Assembly: GCF_900166965.1 (NCBI RefSeq)
Contig: NZ_FUZI01000002.1
Coordinates: 434,001 to 498,000 of the forward strand
Source: Photobacterium piscicola
GTDB lineage: Bacteria > Pseudomonadota > Gammaproteobacteria > Enterobacterales > Vibrionaceae
Direction of reading: 5' to 3'
Length of the DNA: 64,000 bases
Below are positions 19,487-29,367 of the stretch, piece after piece. The stretch's first letter is position 1. Every line of letters starts with the position of its first letter. The translations under genes were made by a program, and so were the position numbers. A model generated the notes under the pieces. The model searched no databases and had not been told where the DNA came from. It saw only the letters and a program-made list of their open reading frames with translations.

Positions 19487-21583
19487 TTAATGACCTACCG
19501 CATTAACAATTCGAATTTGCTTTTCATCGGGCACTTCTTGATAAGAAAGTACTCTCAAGGTCGGAATGGTATTTTTGACAAATTTTGCCAAGGTAGAACG
19601 TAAAACACCGGAGGTTAATAACACCGCAGGTTCACCTTTTAATTCTTGTTGTTGTGTTGCTTCTGTTAGTGAACGTTGTAAACGCTCGGCTAATCCAGGC
19701 TCAATACCCGATGACTCCCCCCCAGCAGACTGCATCGTTTGATGCAATATCTGTTCCAACTCAGGGACTAAAGTAATGACGGGTAATTCTGCTTCTATTC
19801 CATTGATTTCCTGACAAATTAAGCGTTTTAATCCAATACGTGCAGCGGCGGTTAAAATGTCAGGATCTTGACTCTTACTGGAGTACTCAGACAGGGTTTG
19901 AACAATGGTTCGAATATCTCGTAGTGGAATAGCTTCATTAAGTAAGTTTTGCATTACCTTCACTACCGCCCCTAATGGCAATTGATCAGGCACGAAACCA
20001 TCTACTAATTTCGGTGTTGATTGCCCTAACATTTCAAGTAAGTTTTGTACTTCTTCATGGCCCAGTAATTGAGCAGCATGGTTAGTGAGTAATTGACTTA
20101 AATGGGTCGCCAGCACAGTAGCTGAATCCACCACTGTGTAGCCTAGCGCCTGTGCATGTTCACGTTGAGAAACTTGAATCCACACAGCTTCTAAACCAAA
20201 AGCAGGATCGAGCGTACGTTCACCATCAATATTGCCAAACACTTGGCCGGGATTTATGGCTAAATCCATGTTGGGATGAATATTAGCTTCGCCACAGGTA
20301 ACACCCATCAGGCTGATACGGTAGCTATTAGGAGGGAGTTCCAAATTGTCACGAATATGGACAGGAGGCACGAGAAAACCAAAATCTTGAGATAACTTTT
20401 TACGCACGCCTTTAACGCGCTCTAACAACTCACCACCTTGGTCTTTATCTACCATTGAAATAAGTCGATAACCCACCTCAAGACCAATGGTATCTACGGG
20501 CTGCACATCATCCCATGACAATTCTTTCATTGGCTGCGCTGGCGCCATCGCATGTGTTGGTGGTTCTTTTTCAACTAATGCTGCTATTTTATCTTTCTTA
20601 TAACGCCAATAAGCTGCACCACCAATAATGGCAGCTAACAGTAAAAACGGCACATGGGGCATGCCAGGAACAATCCCCATTACAAATAAAATAACCCCAG
20701 TAATAATCAAGGCTTGAGGGTTATTAAACATCTGAAAATACATCTGCTGGCCCATATCCTCGTCAGTATTTTGACGAGTAACCAACATCGCGGCACCAAT
20801 AGACAACAACAACGATGGAATCTGTGCGACTAAGCCATCACCAATAGTGAGTAGACTATAAATCTCCATCGCTTCCATAAAGCCTAAGCCATATTGCGTC
20901 ATACCAATGATCAAGCCACCAATAATATTGATAAACAAAATCAAAATACCAGCGATCGCATCCCCTTTAACAAACTTAGATGCACCGTCCATCGAACCAT
21001 AAAAATCCGCTTCTTTGGTCACTTCAAAACGACGCGTTCGTGCTTGCTCTTGATCAATAAGACCCGCATTTAAATCCGCATCAATCGCCATTTGTTTACC
21101 GGGTAACGCATCTAGCGTAAAGCGAGCACTAACTTCTGAAATACGCCCAGCACCTTTGGTAACAACCATGAAATTGATAATCATAAGGATAAGAAATACC
21201 ACCAAACCCACAGCATAGTTACCGCCAATCACTACCGAGCCAAAGGCATCAATGACCTGTCCTGCCGCATCAGAACCTTCATGACCATGCAATAACACCA
21301 CCCGTGTTGAAGCTACGTTAAGGGCTAAACGTAATAAGGTGGCAATAAGTAATACGGTAGGAAAAGCGGCGAAATCGAGAGGACGACGGGTGTAAACAGT
21401 CACTAACAACACCACTAATGACAACGCAATATTAAAGGTAAACGTCATATCCAATAATAATGGTGGCATTGGCAGAATAATCATCGCCAAGGTGGCTAAC
21501 ACCATCACTGGTGCACCAATAGCGGGCATATTCTGTAAACGCGCTAACGGTAAGCGCGAAGCAAAAGGAATTGAAAGCTTCAT
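19487..21583 (-). CDS. flhA: Flagellar export gate protein FlhA
   Basis: FlhA forms the nonameric export gate ring of the flagellar type III secretion system. About eight N-terminal membrane helices (residues 25-330) enclose the conserved cytoplasmic loop (FIPEP family: GRISEVSARFTLDALPGKQMA near residues 145-165). The C-terminal cytoplasmic domain (about 360-698) binds chaperone-substrate complexes. Length 698 aa is normal. It is first gene of the flhA-fliA-che unit, preceded by a sigma-54 promoter and an inverted repeat. Confidence 0.97.
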   Translation of the reverse strand: MKLSIPFASRLPLARLQNMPAIGAPVMVLATLAMIILPMPPLLLDMTFTFNIALSLVVLLVTVYTRRPLDFAAFPTVLLIATLLRLALNVASTRVVLLHGHEGSDAAGQVIDAFGSVVIGGNYAVGLVVFLILMIINFMVVTKGAGRISEVSARFTLDALPGKQMAIDADLNAGLIDQEQARTRRFEVTKEADFYGSMDGASKFVKGDAIAGILILFINIIGGLIIGMTQYGLGFMEAMEIYSLLTIGDGLVAQIPSLLLSIGAAMLVTRQNTDEDMGQQMYFQMFNNPQALIITGVILFVMGIVPGMPHVPFLLLAAIIGGAAYWRYKKDKIAALVEKEPPTHAMAPAQPMKELSWDDVQPVDTIGLEVGYRLISMVDKDQGGELLERVKGVRKKLSQDFGFLVPPVHIRDNLELPPNSYRISLMGVTCGEANIHPNMDLAINPGQVFGNIDGERTLDPAFGLEAVWIQVSQREHAQALGYTVVDSATVLATHLSQLLTNHAAQLLGHEEVQNLLEMLGQSTPKLVDGFVPDQLPLGAVVKVMQNLLNEAIPLRDIRTIVQTLSEYSSKSQDPDILTAAARIGLKRLICQEINGIEAELPVITLVPELEQILHQTMQSAGGESSGIEPGLAERLQRSLTEATQQQELKGEPAVLLTSGVLRSTLAKFVKNTIPTLRVLSYQEVPDEKQIRIVNAVGH

Positions 21584-21640
21584 TCTATTGTCATCAAATC
21601 ACGATTATTTACATAAAAGTGAGGTTATGACTCTAGATAG

Positions 21641-21670
21641 AACCATAAACCATCACGAAGATTTATGGTT
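21641..21670. promoter_or_regulatory. Inverted repeat at the predicted flhA transcription start
   Basis: Perfect 9-bp arms AACCATAAA (21641-21649) and TTTATGGTT (21662-21670) separated by 12 bp. The sigma-54 promoter just to the right places the flhA start near 21662, so the element covers it. This looks like a protein-binding operator rather than an RNA hairpin. Confidence 0.5.
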
Positions 21671-21671
21671 A

Positions 21672-21687
21672 AGCAATTATCATGCCG
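21672..21687 (-). promoter_or_regulatory. Sigma-54 promoter of flhA
   Basis: On the minus strand the sequence reads CGGCATGATAATTGCT: GG and GC doublets 12 bp apart as in TGGCACG-N4-TTGCW. It lies about 90 bp upstream of the flhA ATG in a 163-bp gap after flhB. Confidence 0.8.
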
Positions 21688-21746
21688 CATAATTATGCCA
21701 TTATTTTGACAGTAAAATTATACTGTTAGCGGCCATTGTTATTTTA

Positions 21747-22877
21747 TTAATGCTGTAGCTCTGGTGGAATCTCTGTTGCTGCTGCCGATAAAGTAGGCTT
21801 TTGTCCTTTACCACGTCGATAAGCTTTTAATTGAAAAACGTAAGCAAGCACTTGCGCAACCGCAACAAACAACCCATCAGGCACTTGTTGTTCTAATTCA
21901 GTGGTATAGTAAATCGCACGTGCTAATGGTGCGGCAGGAACAATATCAATATTGTGTTTATTGGCAATTTCACGAATTTTAAGGGCTAAGTGATCCCCCC
22001 CTTTGGCAATCACTACTGGCGCGGCATCTAATTGAGGATCATAACGTAATGCCACAGAAAAGTGTTCAGGGTTAGTGATCACAACATCTGCCTGAGGAAC
22101 ATCCGCCATCATACGGCGTTGTGCCATTTCGCGCTGTAGCATACGAATACGACCTTTAACTTCCGGTTTTCCCTCTGAGTCTTTATATTCGTCTTTAATT
22201 TCTTGCTTGGTCATTTTTAATTGATCGCTAAAATGCCAAATTTGATAAGGCACATCAATGGCGACCACAATCAACAACGAACAACAGATCAGCAATACAA
22301 AATTCAATAGAATATCTAAGGCATGAAAATAATTAGCTGGAAAGGTTTCGATACTGAGTTGAAAAAAATCATTTAAACTTGAATAAATTAAATATCCTGC
22401 CACAGTGGCAACTAACCCAACCTTAAGTATCGATTTAATTAATTCAACCCAACTTTGACTGCCAAACATGCGTTTAAGGCCACTCATTGGGTTCATTTTT
22501 GATAATTTCGGCATAGCCGCTTCAGAAGAAAAACGTACGCCACCGAGCCCCGCAGCTCCAATCAAGGCGGCAGTAAATAAAAACACTAGAATAATAACCA
22601 GTGGTAAAAACACCTGCCATATCGCCGTAGAAATTACCGAAAATAGTAAGTGGACATCAAATGCTTCCTCACGACTGAGAGTAAACATTCGACTCATAAC
22701 CTTGGCTAATGCGGTTCCTAAACCTTCACCAAACCACATTAAACCCACAGCACCGGAAACCAATACAGCAACGGAGGCTAATTCTCTTGAGCGCGGTACT
22801 TGACCTTTTTCTCGCGCCTGCTCGCGTTTTCGCGCGGTGGCGTCTTCGGTACGTTCTTGACCGTCAGCATCCGACAT
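21747..22877 (-). CDS. flhB: Flagellar export switch protein FlhB
   Basis: FlhB switches export specificity from rod/hook to filament substrates after FliK signals hook completion. It has a basic N-terminus (DATARKREQAREKGQVPRS), four membrane helices (residues about 35-210) and a cytoplasmic domain with autocleavage site NPEH (269-272, the NPTH variant), followed by FSVALRYD. Length 376 aa is normal. It closes the fliK-to-flhB operon. A separate short homologue of the post-cleavage domain is encoded at 8757-9068. Confidence 0.97.
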   Translation of the reverse strand: MSDADGQERTEDATARKREQAREKGQVPRSRELASVAVLVSGAVGLMWFGEGLGTALAKVMSRMFTLSREEAFDVHLLFSVISTAIWQVFLPLVIILVFLFTAALIGAAGLGGVRFSSEAAMPKLSKMNPMSGLKRMFGSQSWVELIKSILKVGLVATVAGYLIYSSLNDFFQLSIETFPANYFHALDILLNFVLLICCSLLIVVAIDVPYQIWHFSDQLKMTKQEIKDEYKDSEGKPEVKGRIRMLQREMAQRRMMADVPQADVVITNPEHFSVALRYDPQLDAAPVVIAKGGDHLALKIREIANKHNIDIVPAAPLARAIYYTTELEQQVPDGLFVAVAQVLAYVFQLKAYRRGKGQKPTLSAAATEIPPELQH

Positions 22878-22961
22878 TGTGATTCGTCCATGGTGAATTA
22901 AGAAAGTGAATGTAAGAAAAGATAAACAGCCAAATAAACCGTTATAAAACGGAATTTACGG

Positions 22962-23744
22962 TTAACAATCTAGCCGAGCTAAACGACAAACTTGATCGAG
23001 CCCTGTTTGCCAAATAGCCTCATATTGCGGCACGATCCCCAGCACAATAAACCAACTGATCGCAAGCCCAAGTAACAACGCAAATGAAAAGCCTAATGAG
23101 AAAATATTTAACTGGGGCGCAGCACGGGTCATCACGCCAAATGACAAGTTAACGGTTAATAGTGCAATAACACCAGCCAGCGCCATATCAACCCCAGCTT
23201 TAAAAATATGCCCAAACCACCCTGCTAATTGGTGATAGTCAGCAGCAACTAACATACTGCTGCCCACAGGTAAGGTCGTAAAACTCAACACCACCACATT
23301 CAGCATCGTCAAATGACCGTCAGTGGCTAAGAACAATAATATCGCCAGAAACATATAAAATTGTCCCAATACGGGGGTATTTTGACCATTAGCAGGATCC
23401 ACCATTGAGGCAAAACCTAAGCTTGATTGCATGCCTAAAATTTGTCCTAACAATACAAAAGTCTGCGTAATAAACTGGGTCACTAACCCCATCGCCACTC
23501 CAATAATGATTTGTTGAGTAGTAACAATAAACCCGGCCAAAGAAAGTAACTCAATGTCAGTCGGCACTTTAGGTAGCATTGGCATCACAGTAAAAGTGAT
23601 CGCTAATGCCAGATATAGCCGAATTTTAGGTGACACAAAACGCGCCCCAAAAAAGGTCATTGCCATCATCATTGAAGAAATACGAGTAAACGGCCAAAAA
23701 TAATTGGCAATCCACTCTAATAATATGCTGGAGGTATAGTGCAT
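22962..23744 (-). CDS. fliR: Flagellar export protein FliR
   Basis: FliR is part of the FliPQR export gate. The 260-residue, strongly hydrophobic protein shows the N-terminal SILLEWIANYFWPFTRISSM and the central SLGFASMVDPANGQNTPVLGQFY stretch characteristic of the family. It lies between fliQ (52 nt) and flhB (84 nt). Confidence 0.96.
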   Translation of the reverse strand: MHYTSSILLEWIANYFWPFTRISSMMMAMTFFGARFVSPKIRLYLALAITFTVMPMLPKVPTDIELLSLAGFIVTTQQIIIGVAMGLVTQFITQTFVLLGQILGMQSSLGFASMVDPANGQNTPVLGQFYMFLAILLFLATDGHLTMLNVVVLSFTTLPVGSSMLVAADYHQLAGWFGHIFKAGVDMALAGVIALLTVNLSFGVMTRAAPQLNIFSLGFSFALLLGLAISWFIVLGIVPQYEAIWQTGLDQVCRLARLDC

Positions 23745-23796
23745 AAACGGTGACTACTCACGAGACAAACACGGTGGCGAGCTGCTATCAATACAA

Positions 23797-24066
23797 TTAG
23801 TACAGCAGTTGTGGTATCTGATCGATAATACGAAAAAAATAATCCATCAACATGCGTGTCATCATGTGCCCAAAGAACATCAGTGCTAATAACGTCACCA
23901 CTAAACGTGGCAGGAAACTCAATGTTTGTTCGTTAATCGAGGTTGCCGCTTGAAATACCGCGACCACCAAACCAATTAATAAGCCCGGAATAACAATTGC
24001 GCACACCATGATCAACACCATGTACAGCGCTTCTTGAAAAATACCGACAAACGCTTCAGGAGTCAT
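23797..24066 (-). CDS. fliQ: Flagellar export protein FliQ
   Basis: Small export-gate subunit with two membrane helices (about residues 13-37 and 50-72). The sequence MTPEAFVGIFQEALYMVL and the interhelix region FQAATSINEQTLSFLPRL match the family closely; 89 residues is the usual length. It lies between fliP and fliR in conserved order. Confidence 0.97.
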   Translation of the reverse strand: MTPEAFVGIFQEALYMVLIMVCAIVIPGLLIGLVVAVFQAATSINEQTLSFLPRLVVTLLALMFFGHMMTRMLMDYFFRIIDQIPQLLY

Positions 24067-24097
24067 CGTCTATTTATCCTTACTCTTTAAGTAGGCT

Positions 24098-24937
24098 TTA
24101 TAAGGTGCCAAAACTGGCGGCTAACGTAGACAGAATTAAATTCCAGCCGTCTACCAAAACAAACAACATCAATTTAAACGGCAATGACACAATCATCGGT
24201 GATAGCATCATCATACCCATCGCCATCAATACTGATGCCACCACTAAATCAATGATTAAGAACGGTAAAAACAGCATAAACCCAATCTGAAACGCAGTCT
24301 TAAGTTCAGAAGTAATAAAGGCAGGCACCAACACCGTTATAGGAACAGTTTGTGGATCCGTCGCAGTAGAACCTGAAATATTAACAAAGGTTTCCAGATC
24401 TTTAACGCGCGTTTGCTTCAACATAAACTGTCGCATCGGCGCTTCAGCTTTAGTTAATGCTTGTTTAGCACTGATCTGTTCATTGATATAAGGCTGCACT
24501 GCATCGTTATTAATTTTATCGATAACAGGCGACATCACAAAGAAAGTCAAAAACATTGCGATACCAATAATCACCTGATTTGATGGTGTTTGTTGTAAAC
24601 CCATCGCTTGACGCAAAATCGACATCACCACCACAATACGGGTAAATGATGTCATTAAAATCACCACCGCAGGCAAAAATCCCAACGCGGTCATTAACGC
24701 TAATATTTGCAAGGTGATGGAGTAATCTTCACTACCATCAGGGTTCATGGTGACTGATAATGCAGGAATACCACCATGGCCAGTTCCTGCAATTAAATGT
24801 GATGCGCTACTTTCCGCTGTCATCGCCGCTTGAGTAACACTCTCGGTTGCCCAAGCAGGGGTTGTTATGATCCAACCGCTGCTCAGCAACAGTAATAAAG
24901 CGATTTTAAAATACATTGCGGGATTATTTTTTATCAT
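24098..24937 (-). CDS. fliP: Flagellar export protein FliP
   Basis: FliP pentamers form the core of the export gate. The 279-residue protein has a signal sequence (first ~30 residues), a membrane helix region with [20 protein letters not shown], and the C-terminal [26 protein letters not shown] block, all hallmark segments. The start at 24937 overlaps fliO by 14 nt; an internal ATG (MYFKIALLL) seven codons later is an alternative. Neither has a clear ribosome site. Confidence 0.97.
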   Translation of the reverse strand: MIKNNPAMYFKIALLLLLSSGWIITTPAWATESVTQAAMTAESSASHLIAGTGHGGIPALSVTMNPDGSEDYSITLQILALMTALGFLPAVVILMTSFTRIVVVMSILRQAMGLQQTPSNQVIIGIAMFLTFFVMSPVIDKINNDAVQPYINEQISAKQALTKAEAPMRQFMLKQTRVKDLETFVNISGSTATDPQTVPITVLVPAFITSELKTAFQIGFMLFLPFLIIDLVVASVLMAMGMMMLSPMIVSLPFKLMLFVLVDGWNLILSTLAASFGTL

Positions 24938-25280
24938 TGGTGGTCATCAATCGGCTCAGCTGAGATGCAAAATCATTGGCTGGCACATCTTCCATGATTA
25001 AAGGTTGCTCAAGCTTACTCAGCAACGAGATATTATGCTGCGTGATACCAACTAACAGCTGTTCATCACCCACTTGAATCAGCGCAATTCGCTCTCGCTG
25101 TCCAAGCGTTAATTGCTTTACAATCGTAAGTCGCTGGTCACTACTGTGCACGCCCACTAAGCGCATTTTTTTTAGCACCCATGCCAAAAACAGAATAATA
25201 ACAATCACCAACACCAATGACGCTAAGGTTGTGGCTAGATTAAGATCGGGGGCTTGCCCTAAAGTCACTGACTGATCCAT
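24924..25280 (-). CDS. fliO: Flagellar protein FliO
   Basis: FliO assists assembly of the FliP ring. The 118-residue protein has one N-terminal membrane helix (about residues 15-36) followed by a basic cytoplasmic domain with [29 protein letters not shown] (first part [14 protein letters not shown]), typical of the family. It overlaps fliP and follows fliN by 9 nt. Confidence 0.94.
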   Translation of the reverse strand: MDQSVTLGQAPDLNLATTLASLVLVIVIILFLAWVLKKMRLVGVHSSDQRLTIVKQLTLGQRERIALIQVGDEQLLVGITQHNISLLSKLEQPLIMEDVPANDFASQLSRLMTTNDKK

Positions 25281-25289
25281 CGTTAACTC

Positions 25290-25676
25290 TTACCGTAATT
25301 TTTTAATGCGTTCGGTTTGGCTAATCACATCGGTTAAACGAATACCAAATTTATCATTGACCACCACCACTTCACCGTGAGCAATCAAAGTACCATTAAC
25401 CATCACATCCAATGACTCACCTGCAATTCGATCAAGCTCAACCACAGAGCCTTGGTTAAGTTGCAGCAAGTTACGAATACTGATTTGCGTACGGCCAACT
25501 TCCATTGAAATCGTCACCGGAATATCCATAATGGTATCAAGTTTACGACGCTCATCATCAGAGATCGGGGCGGTATCATCGATTAACTCTTCCAATGGTG
25601 CTGGTTGAACACTGTCTTGTTGTTCGGCAAGGGCTGCCGCCCAGTCATCTGCCATTTGTTGATCATTTTGAGACAT
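25290..25676 (-). CDS. fliN: Flagellar motor switch protein FliN
   Basis: FliN is a C-ring subunit at the base of the rotor, binding FliH and CheY-P. The 128-residue protein has an acidic N-terminus and a SpoA domain: IMDIPVTISMEVGRTQ, LLQLNQGSVVELDR and DVMVNGTLIAHGEVVVVN. It follows fliM by 23 nt. Confidence 0.97.
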   Translation of the reverse strand: MSQNDQQMADDWAAALAEQQDSVQPAPLEELIDDTAPISDDERRKLDTIMDIPVTISMEVGRTQISIRNLLQLNQGSVVELDRIAGESLDVMVNGTLIAHGEVVVVNDKFGIRLTDVISQTERIKKLR

Positions 25677-25699
25677 GATTTTTCCTACTAAAGAGTCAA

Positions 25700-26752
25700 T
25701 TAATGAGTGTCATCAGTGTTATTCATTTCTAATAAAGTCGAACTTAAAAGTTCACGATCTAAAAAAGCCAAGTCGGTTTTCACCATATCTGGGCGTTTTA
25801 ATTTATCGGTAATTTTCAGCGCAACATTATCGCCACTACGCCCCATTTTGGCGCGATAGGTCGGTAAATCTTCAACAAAAATCGTGGCTGACTCTGGCAT
25901 CGAGATTGGAATAACATCTCCCGTTTGTAGCTCCATCAAATCACGTAATGAAATATCAATATCTAATAACTTAGCGCGTAGATTTACAGGTACATCCATG
26001 ATTTCATCACGTAATGCATGGCTCCAACGGACATCGGTATCCATTTTGTCACTTTGTACACCGGCATCGAGCAATTCACGAATCGGCTCAACCATTGAAT
26101 ACGGCATCACCACATGAAAATCACCGCCACCACCATCAATCTCAATATGGAATGAGCTCACCACAATCACTTCGGTCGGGCTGACAATATTGGCCATGGT
26201 TGGGTTAACTTCAGAGTCGATATATTCAAACTCAACCGACATCACGGGTGACCATGCTTCACGGTAATCTTCAAACACCAACTTCAGTAGCATTTGTACA
26301 ATACGGCGTTCCGTTGGGGTAAATTCACGCCCTTCAATTTTGGCGTGAAAACGACCATCACCACCAAAGAAATTCTCAACCAAAATAAACACTAATCGTG
26401 CTTCCATGGTGATCAATGCGGTTCCTTTTAATGGTCTAAAACGCACCATATTTAAACTCGTAGGCACATAAAGCGTATTTTGATACTCACCAAATTTGAT
26501 CATTTGGACGCCATTGATTGACACTTCAGCCGTTTTACGCAACATATTAAATAAACTGATCCGCATATGGCGCGCAAAACGTTCATTGATCAATTCAAGG
26601 GTCGGCATTCGGCCACGAACAATCCGATCTTGCGAAGAAAAATCAAAAGCCGTTATACCAGAGCCTTGATCACCATCACTCGCATCATCATCAGGTTCAT
26701 CAACACCATGCAATAGCGCATCAATTTCATCTTGGGTTAATAAATCACTCAC
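25700..26752 (-). CDS. fliM: Flagellar motor switch protein FliM
   Basis: FliM links CheY-P binding to rotor direction. The N-terminal CheY-binding peptide LLTQDEIDALLHG (residues 4-16) is intact. The central domain (about 55-240) contains the FliG-contact motif region FGGDGRFHAKIEGREFT, and a C-terminal SpoA domain follows (VNLRAKLLDIDISLRDLMEL). Length 350 aa is normal. Confidence 0.97.
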   Translation of the reverse strand: MSDLLTQDEIDALLHGVDEPDDDASDGDQGSGITAFDFSSQDRIVRGRMPTLELINERFARHMRISLFNMLRKTAEVSINGVQMIKFGEYQNTLYVPTSLNMVRFRPLKGTALITMEARLVFILVENFFGGDGRFHAKIEGREFTPTERRIVQMLLKLVFEDYREAWSPVMSVEFEYIDSEVNPTMANIVSPTEVIVVSSFHIEIDGGGGDFHVVMPYSMVEPIRELLDAGVQSDKMDTDVRWSHALRDEIMDVPVNLRAKLLDIDISLRDLMELQTGDVIPISMPESATIFVEDLPTYRAKMGRSGDNVALKITDKLKRPDMVKTDLAFLDRELLSSTLLEMNNTDDTH

Positions 26753-26759
26753 AGCACAC

Positions 26760-27236
26760 CTATTGCATCACAAAGCCAGTAAATAACACCCGTTCAACCA
26801 CAGGCATGTTCGTCATCTTGTTCATCGTTGCTTGTACGGTTGTCAATGCTTGTTGACGTAACTGTTCACGCCCTTGTGGTTGGCGTAATTGCTCAACCGT
26901 GGCTGCTGCAAAAGTTTGTAGCAATACACTTTCAACCAATGGCACATGTTTTTTAGCCAACGCTTCATTTTGTTCACCACGAACCATTAGCTGTACTTTT
27001 ATTTGCACCACGCGATCACGTTCTTTACCACTAACATTAAAAATAAATGGTTCAGGTAACACGATATAATAAGCCGACATTTTCAACGGCGACTGAGTTG
27101 ATGTTGAGCCAACCTCTGCCGCTTTAGCTTCTGCTGATGGTGTGGTGAAAAACCAAATGCCACCACCAATCACAACGCTCACAAGCAAAATAACCAAGCT
27201 AATGACAATTGTTTTTTTTCTATTTCTAGCCATCAT
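26760..27236 (-). CDS. fliL: Flagellar basal-body-associated protein FliL
   Basis: FliL surrounds stator units at the motor. The 158-residue protein has a basic N-terminus, one membrane helix (about residues 10-30) and a periplasmic stomatin-like domain (YIVLPEPFIFNVSG, ending in VERVLFTGFVMQ). It lies between fliK and fliM, 7 nt from fliM. Confidence 0.95.
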   Translation of the reverse strand: MMARNRKKTIVISLVILLVSVVIGGGIWFFTTPSAEAKAAEVGSTSTQSPLKMSAYYIVLPEPFIFNVSGKERDRVVQIKVQLMVRGEQNEALAKKHVPLVESVLLQTFAAATVEQLRQPQGREQLRQQALTTVQATMNKMTNMPVVERVLFTGFVMQ

Positions 27237-27339
27237 TATTTATCCTGCTCGCTATTTATTGCGGTCTTTATTACGACATGACATTGCTGCATGTTTTTCC
27301 TTATTGATTAAACCTACGCGATTAATATGACCAAAAACG

Positions 27340-28749
27340 CTAAGCGTAATAATCAACTTGGTCTTTGTGTTTTGCTACGAACATACTGATGGGCAAATCC
27401 CCTTGATCACTTTCAGCGATGAGAGATCCATCATCAGCCATTATTGTTAAAGAGGATGGCTGCCCTGAGTGTGACTGTGAATGTGCAGAGTTATTAGAGT
27501 TGTGCCCCGTAAATTGGTGACTATTCTCTTGTTGTACCGAGCTTTGTACGAGTTGTAGCCCTTGTTGTTGTAACATTTCGCGTAAACGTGGCATCGCTTG
27601 TTCAACAATATCGCGGGCTTGGTGATTATTTACCGTAAATTGCACCGAAGCTTGATCTTGGTTAATACTCAATTTAATCTGAAGTTTGCCAAGTTCTGGT
27701 GGATCTAACCGAATATCGACATATTTTAGGTTCTTTGCCATCATCATATTGATCCGTTCATGAACCTCTTCGCCAGCCTGTTCATGAGTAAGAACTAATG
27801 ACGATTGCAAAGCGTTGGTCATGGGCGGTAATTCAGGTTTCAGCATTGGTGTTGTTGATGCTGTCGTTAATCCCGCTAACTGTTGAACCAATGAATCAGC
27901 TTGAGAATGGTTATTTACGCCTTGTTGAGGTCGATTATCGTCTACCAACAAAGAAGCACCATCAAACACAGCAGGATTAATAAGCATATCGGTACTAGGT
28001 GTTGAGGTAGATAAAGAGCGATAAGAGGCTGGCAATGGCAAATTATTGACACTAATATCAGAAATAAGCTCGGCATCACTCTGTGCGCCAGATTTTTGTC
28101 CATCACTATTTGCTGTCGCTTTTGCCGTCAGAGCCTCAGCCGCAGTTGTCGCTACGGCCATAGCTGGCATGATAAACGCAGCACTTTCATTGGTGGTTTT
28201 AATGGCTGTTTGAGCTGCTACCAATTCATCTTGAGTCAGTACAGCATCTGTTGTTGGCATGACGACCGATGGCAAGCTTTTGCCGCTCGCATCAACAGTC
28301 TCAGTTTGTGTTTTATCAACTGAATTAAGCTGCTGGTTAGATTGTGTGAGTTGCTGTAAAAAGACATTGCCTGCAGCCATTAACTCTACTGCACCATCAA
28401 TGACTCTCTCGCCGTCATCAGCGTTCATTAATGATTTATCAATTGCGGTATCGGCAATTATTGAATCTGCGATTAATATTTCACTTTCATCATCAATAAC
28501 GTCAGTGGTAGAGGGAATGTTTACTTCACTCTCAATATTCATCTGTTCAGCACTCATCGCTGCTTGATCAAAAAGTAATGTGGGTTCGCCATCAACCACC
28601 GCTAACGAAGGCATTTCATCAAGCGCTTGCTGGTATTGCTCTAAAAACTGACCATCACCGAATGGCGTCGTGTCAGGTATTGAACTGGCAACGGAACTGC
28701 CCGTCACCAATTTTGGCGTTTGCGCAGATGACACATTAAATAGATTCAT
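27340..28749 (-). CDS. fliK: Flagellar hook-length control protein FliK
   Basis: FliK measures the hook and triggers the FlhB switch. The start is set at ATG 28749 (MNLFNVSSAQTP), preceded by AAGAG; an upstream in-frame ATG (28830) lies only about 13 nt from the predicted transcription start, too close for a ribosome site. The 469-residue protein has a long Ala/Ser/Thr/Asp-rich N-terminal ruler region and the conserved C-terminal domain with VDIRLDPPELGKLQIKL and PRLREMLQQQGLQL (about residues 350-425), then a Ser/His/Asn-rich tail. Confidence 0.95.
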   Translation of the reverse strand: MNLFNVSSAQTPKLVTGSSVASSIPDTTPFGDGQFLEQYQQALDEMPSLAVVDGEPTLLFDQAAMSAEQMNIESEVNIPSTTDVIDDESEILIADSIIADTAIDKSLMNADDGERVIDGAVELMAAGNVFLQQLTQSNQQLNSVDKTQTETVDASGKSLPSVVMPTTDAVLTQDELVAAQTAIKTTNESAAFIMPAMAVATTAAEALTAKATANSDGQKSGAQSDAELISDISVNNLPLPASYRSLSTSTPSTDMLINPAVFDGASLLVDDNRPQQGVNNHSQADSLVQQLAGLTTASTTPMLKPELPPMTNALQSSLVLTHEQAGEEVHERINMMMAKNLKYVDIRLDPPELGKLQIKLSINQDQASVQFTVNNHQARDIVEQAMPRLREMLQQQGLQLVQSSVQQENSHQFTGHNSNNSAHSQSHSGQPSSLTIMADDGSLIAESDQGDLPISMFVAKHKDQVDYYA

Positions 28750-28853
28750 AGTAACTCTTTTAATACGTGTCGCGACAGACGACAAATAAATGAATAACTG
28801 TTTGATTAAAGCGTCAAAAAAACGTTTCATTCAAAACTAATGTTCTATCCTAA

Positions 28854-28869
28854 TGCAAAAAGTAAACCA
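28854..28869 (-). promoter_or_regulatory. Sigma-54 promoter of fliK
   Basis: The minus strand reads TGGTTTACTTTTTGCA, with GG and GC doublets 12 bp apart and a strong -12 element. It lies in the gap just after the fliJ stop, so fliKLMNOPQR-flhB has its own start separate from fliEFGHIJ. Confidence 0.75.
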
Positions 28870-28880
28870 GTTTTTTAGTT

Positions 28881-29324
28881 CTAGCGTTGTTGGCGCCGTG
28901 CAAATTGTAACGTTACAAATTCATCCATCATTTTTTGTTCTTGTTTATTCAAAAAAAGCTGCCGTTCACGCTGTTTTTTTTCCAGTAACCATTCAATACC
29001 ACGTTTTTTTTGCTGCATGGCTTGCCAATGCTGACGGCATTGCTCAATTTGATTAGCAAAATAGCCACCCGCCTGTTTTTGCTTCTCTAATGTGGTATCA
29101 AGTTGAGTTAAGAATTTTTGTAAATGGCTATATTGGCTTGCACTCAGCCCTTGTTGCCCACGCTCAGAAAGCTGACGACAGTAATCTAATCGGTACTGTT
29201 CAATTTGAGCTAATTGCTGTAAATAATTTTGCTGTTCAAGTTGCGCTTGATTGAGGGCGAGGCTGGCTTGATGTTCTTGTTGTTGTGCTTGTTCGATTAA
29301 TAATTCAAATGTTCTCAATGGCAT
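28881..29324 (-). CDS. fliJ: Flagellar export chaperone FliJ
   Basis: FliJ is the central stalk of the FliHIJ export ATPase. The 147-residue protein is a Gln/Leu/Arg-rich antiparallel coiled coil over nearly its whole length, with no signal or membrane segment. It follows fliI by 43 nt, the conserved position. Sequence conservation in the family is low, so context carries weight. Confidence 0.92.
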   Translation of the reverse strand: MPLRTFELLIEQAQQQEHQASLALNQAQLEQQNYLQQLAQIEQYRLDYCRQLSERGQQGLSASQYSHLQKFLTQLDTTLEKQKQAGGYFANQIEQCRQHWQAMQQKKRGIEWLLEKKQRERQLFLNKQEQKMMDEFVTLQFARRQQR

Positions 29325-29367
29325 ACTATAACGACCTTGTCTTCAATTACCTTATTGCCAAGTTCCA

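Noticed and set aside
21709..21726. ACAGTA/TACTGT inverted repeat after flhB as a terminator
   Set aside because: Short AT-rich 6-bp arms and no T run on the minus strand.
22878..22961. A terminator between fliR and flhB
   Set aside because: The CCGTT/AACGG stem is only 5 bp and the tail is weak (TTTATTT); the two genes belong to one conserved operon.
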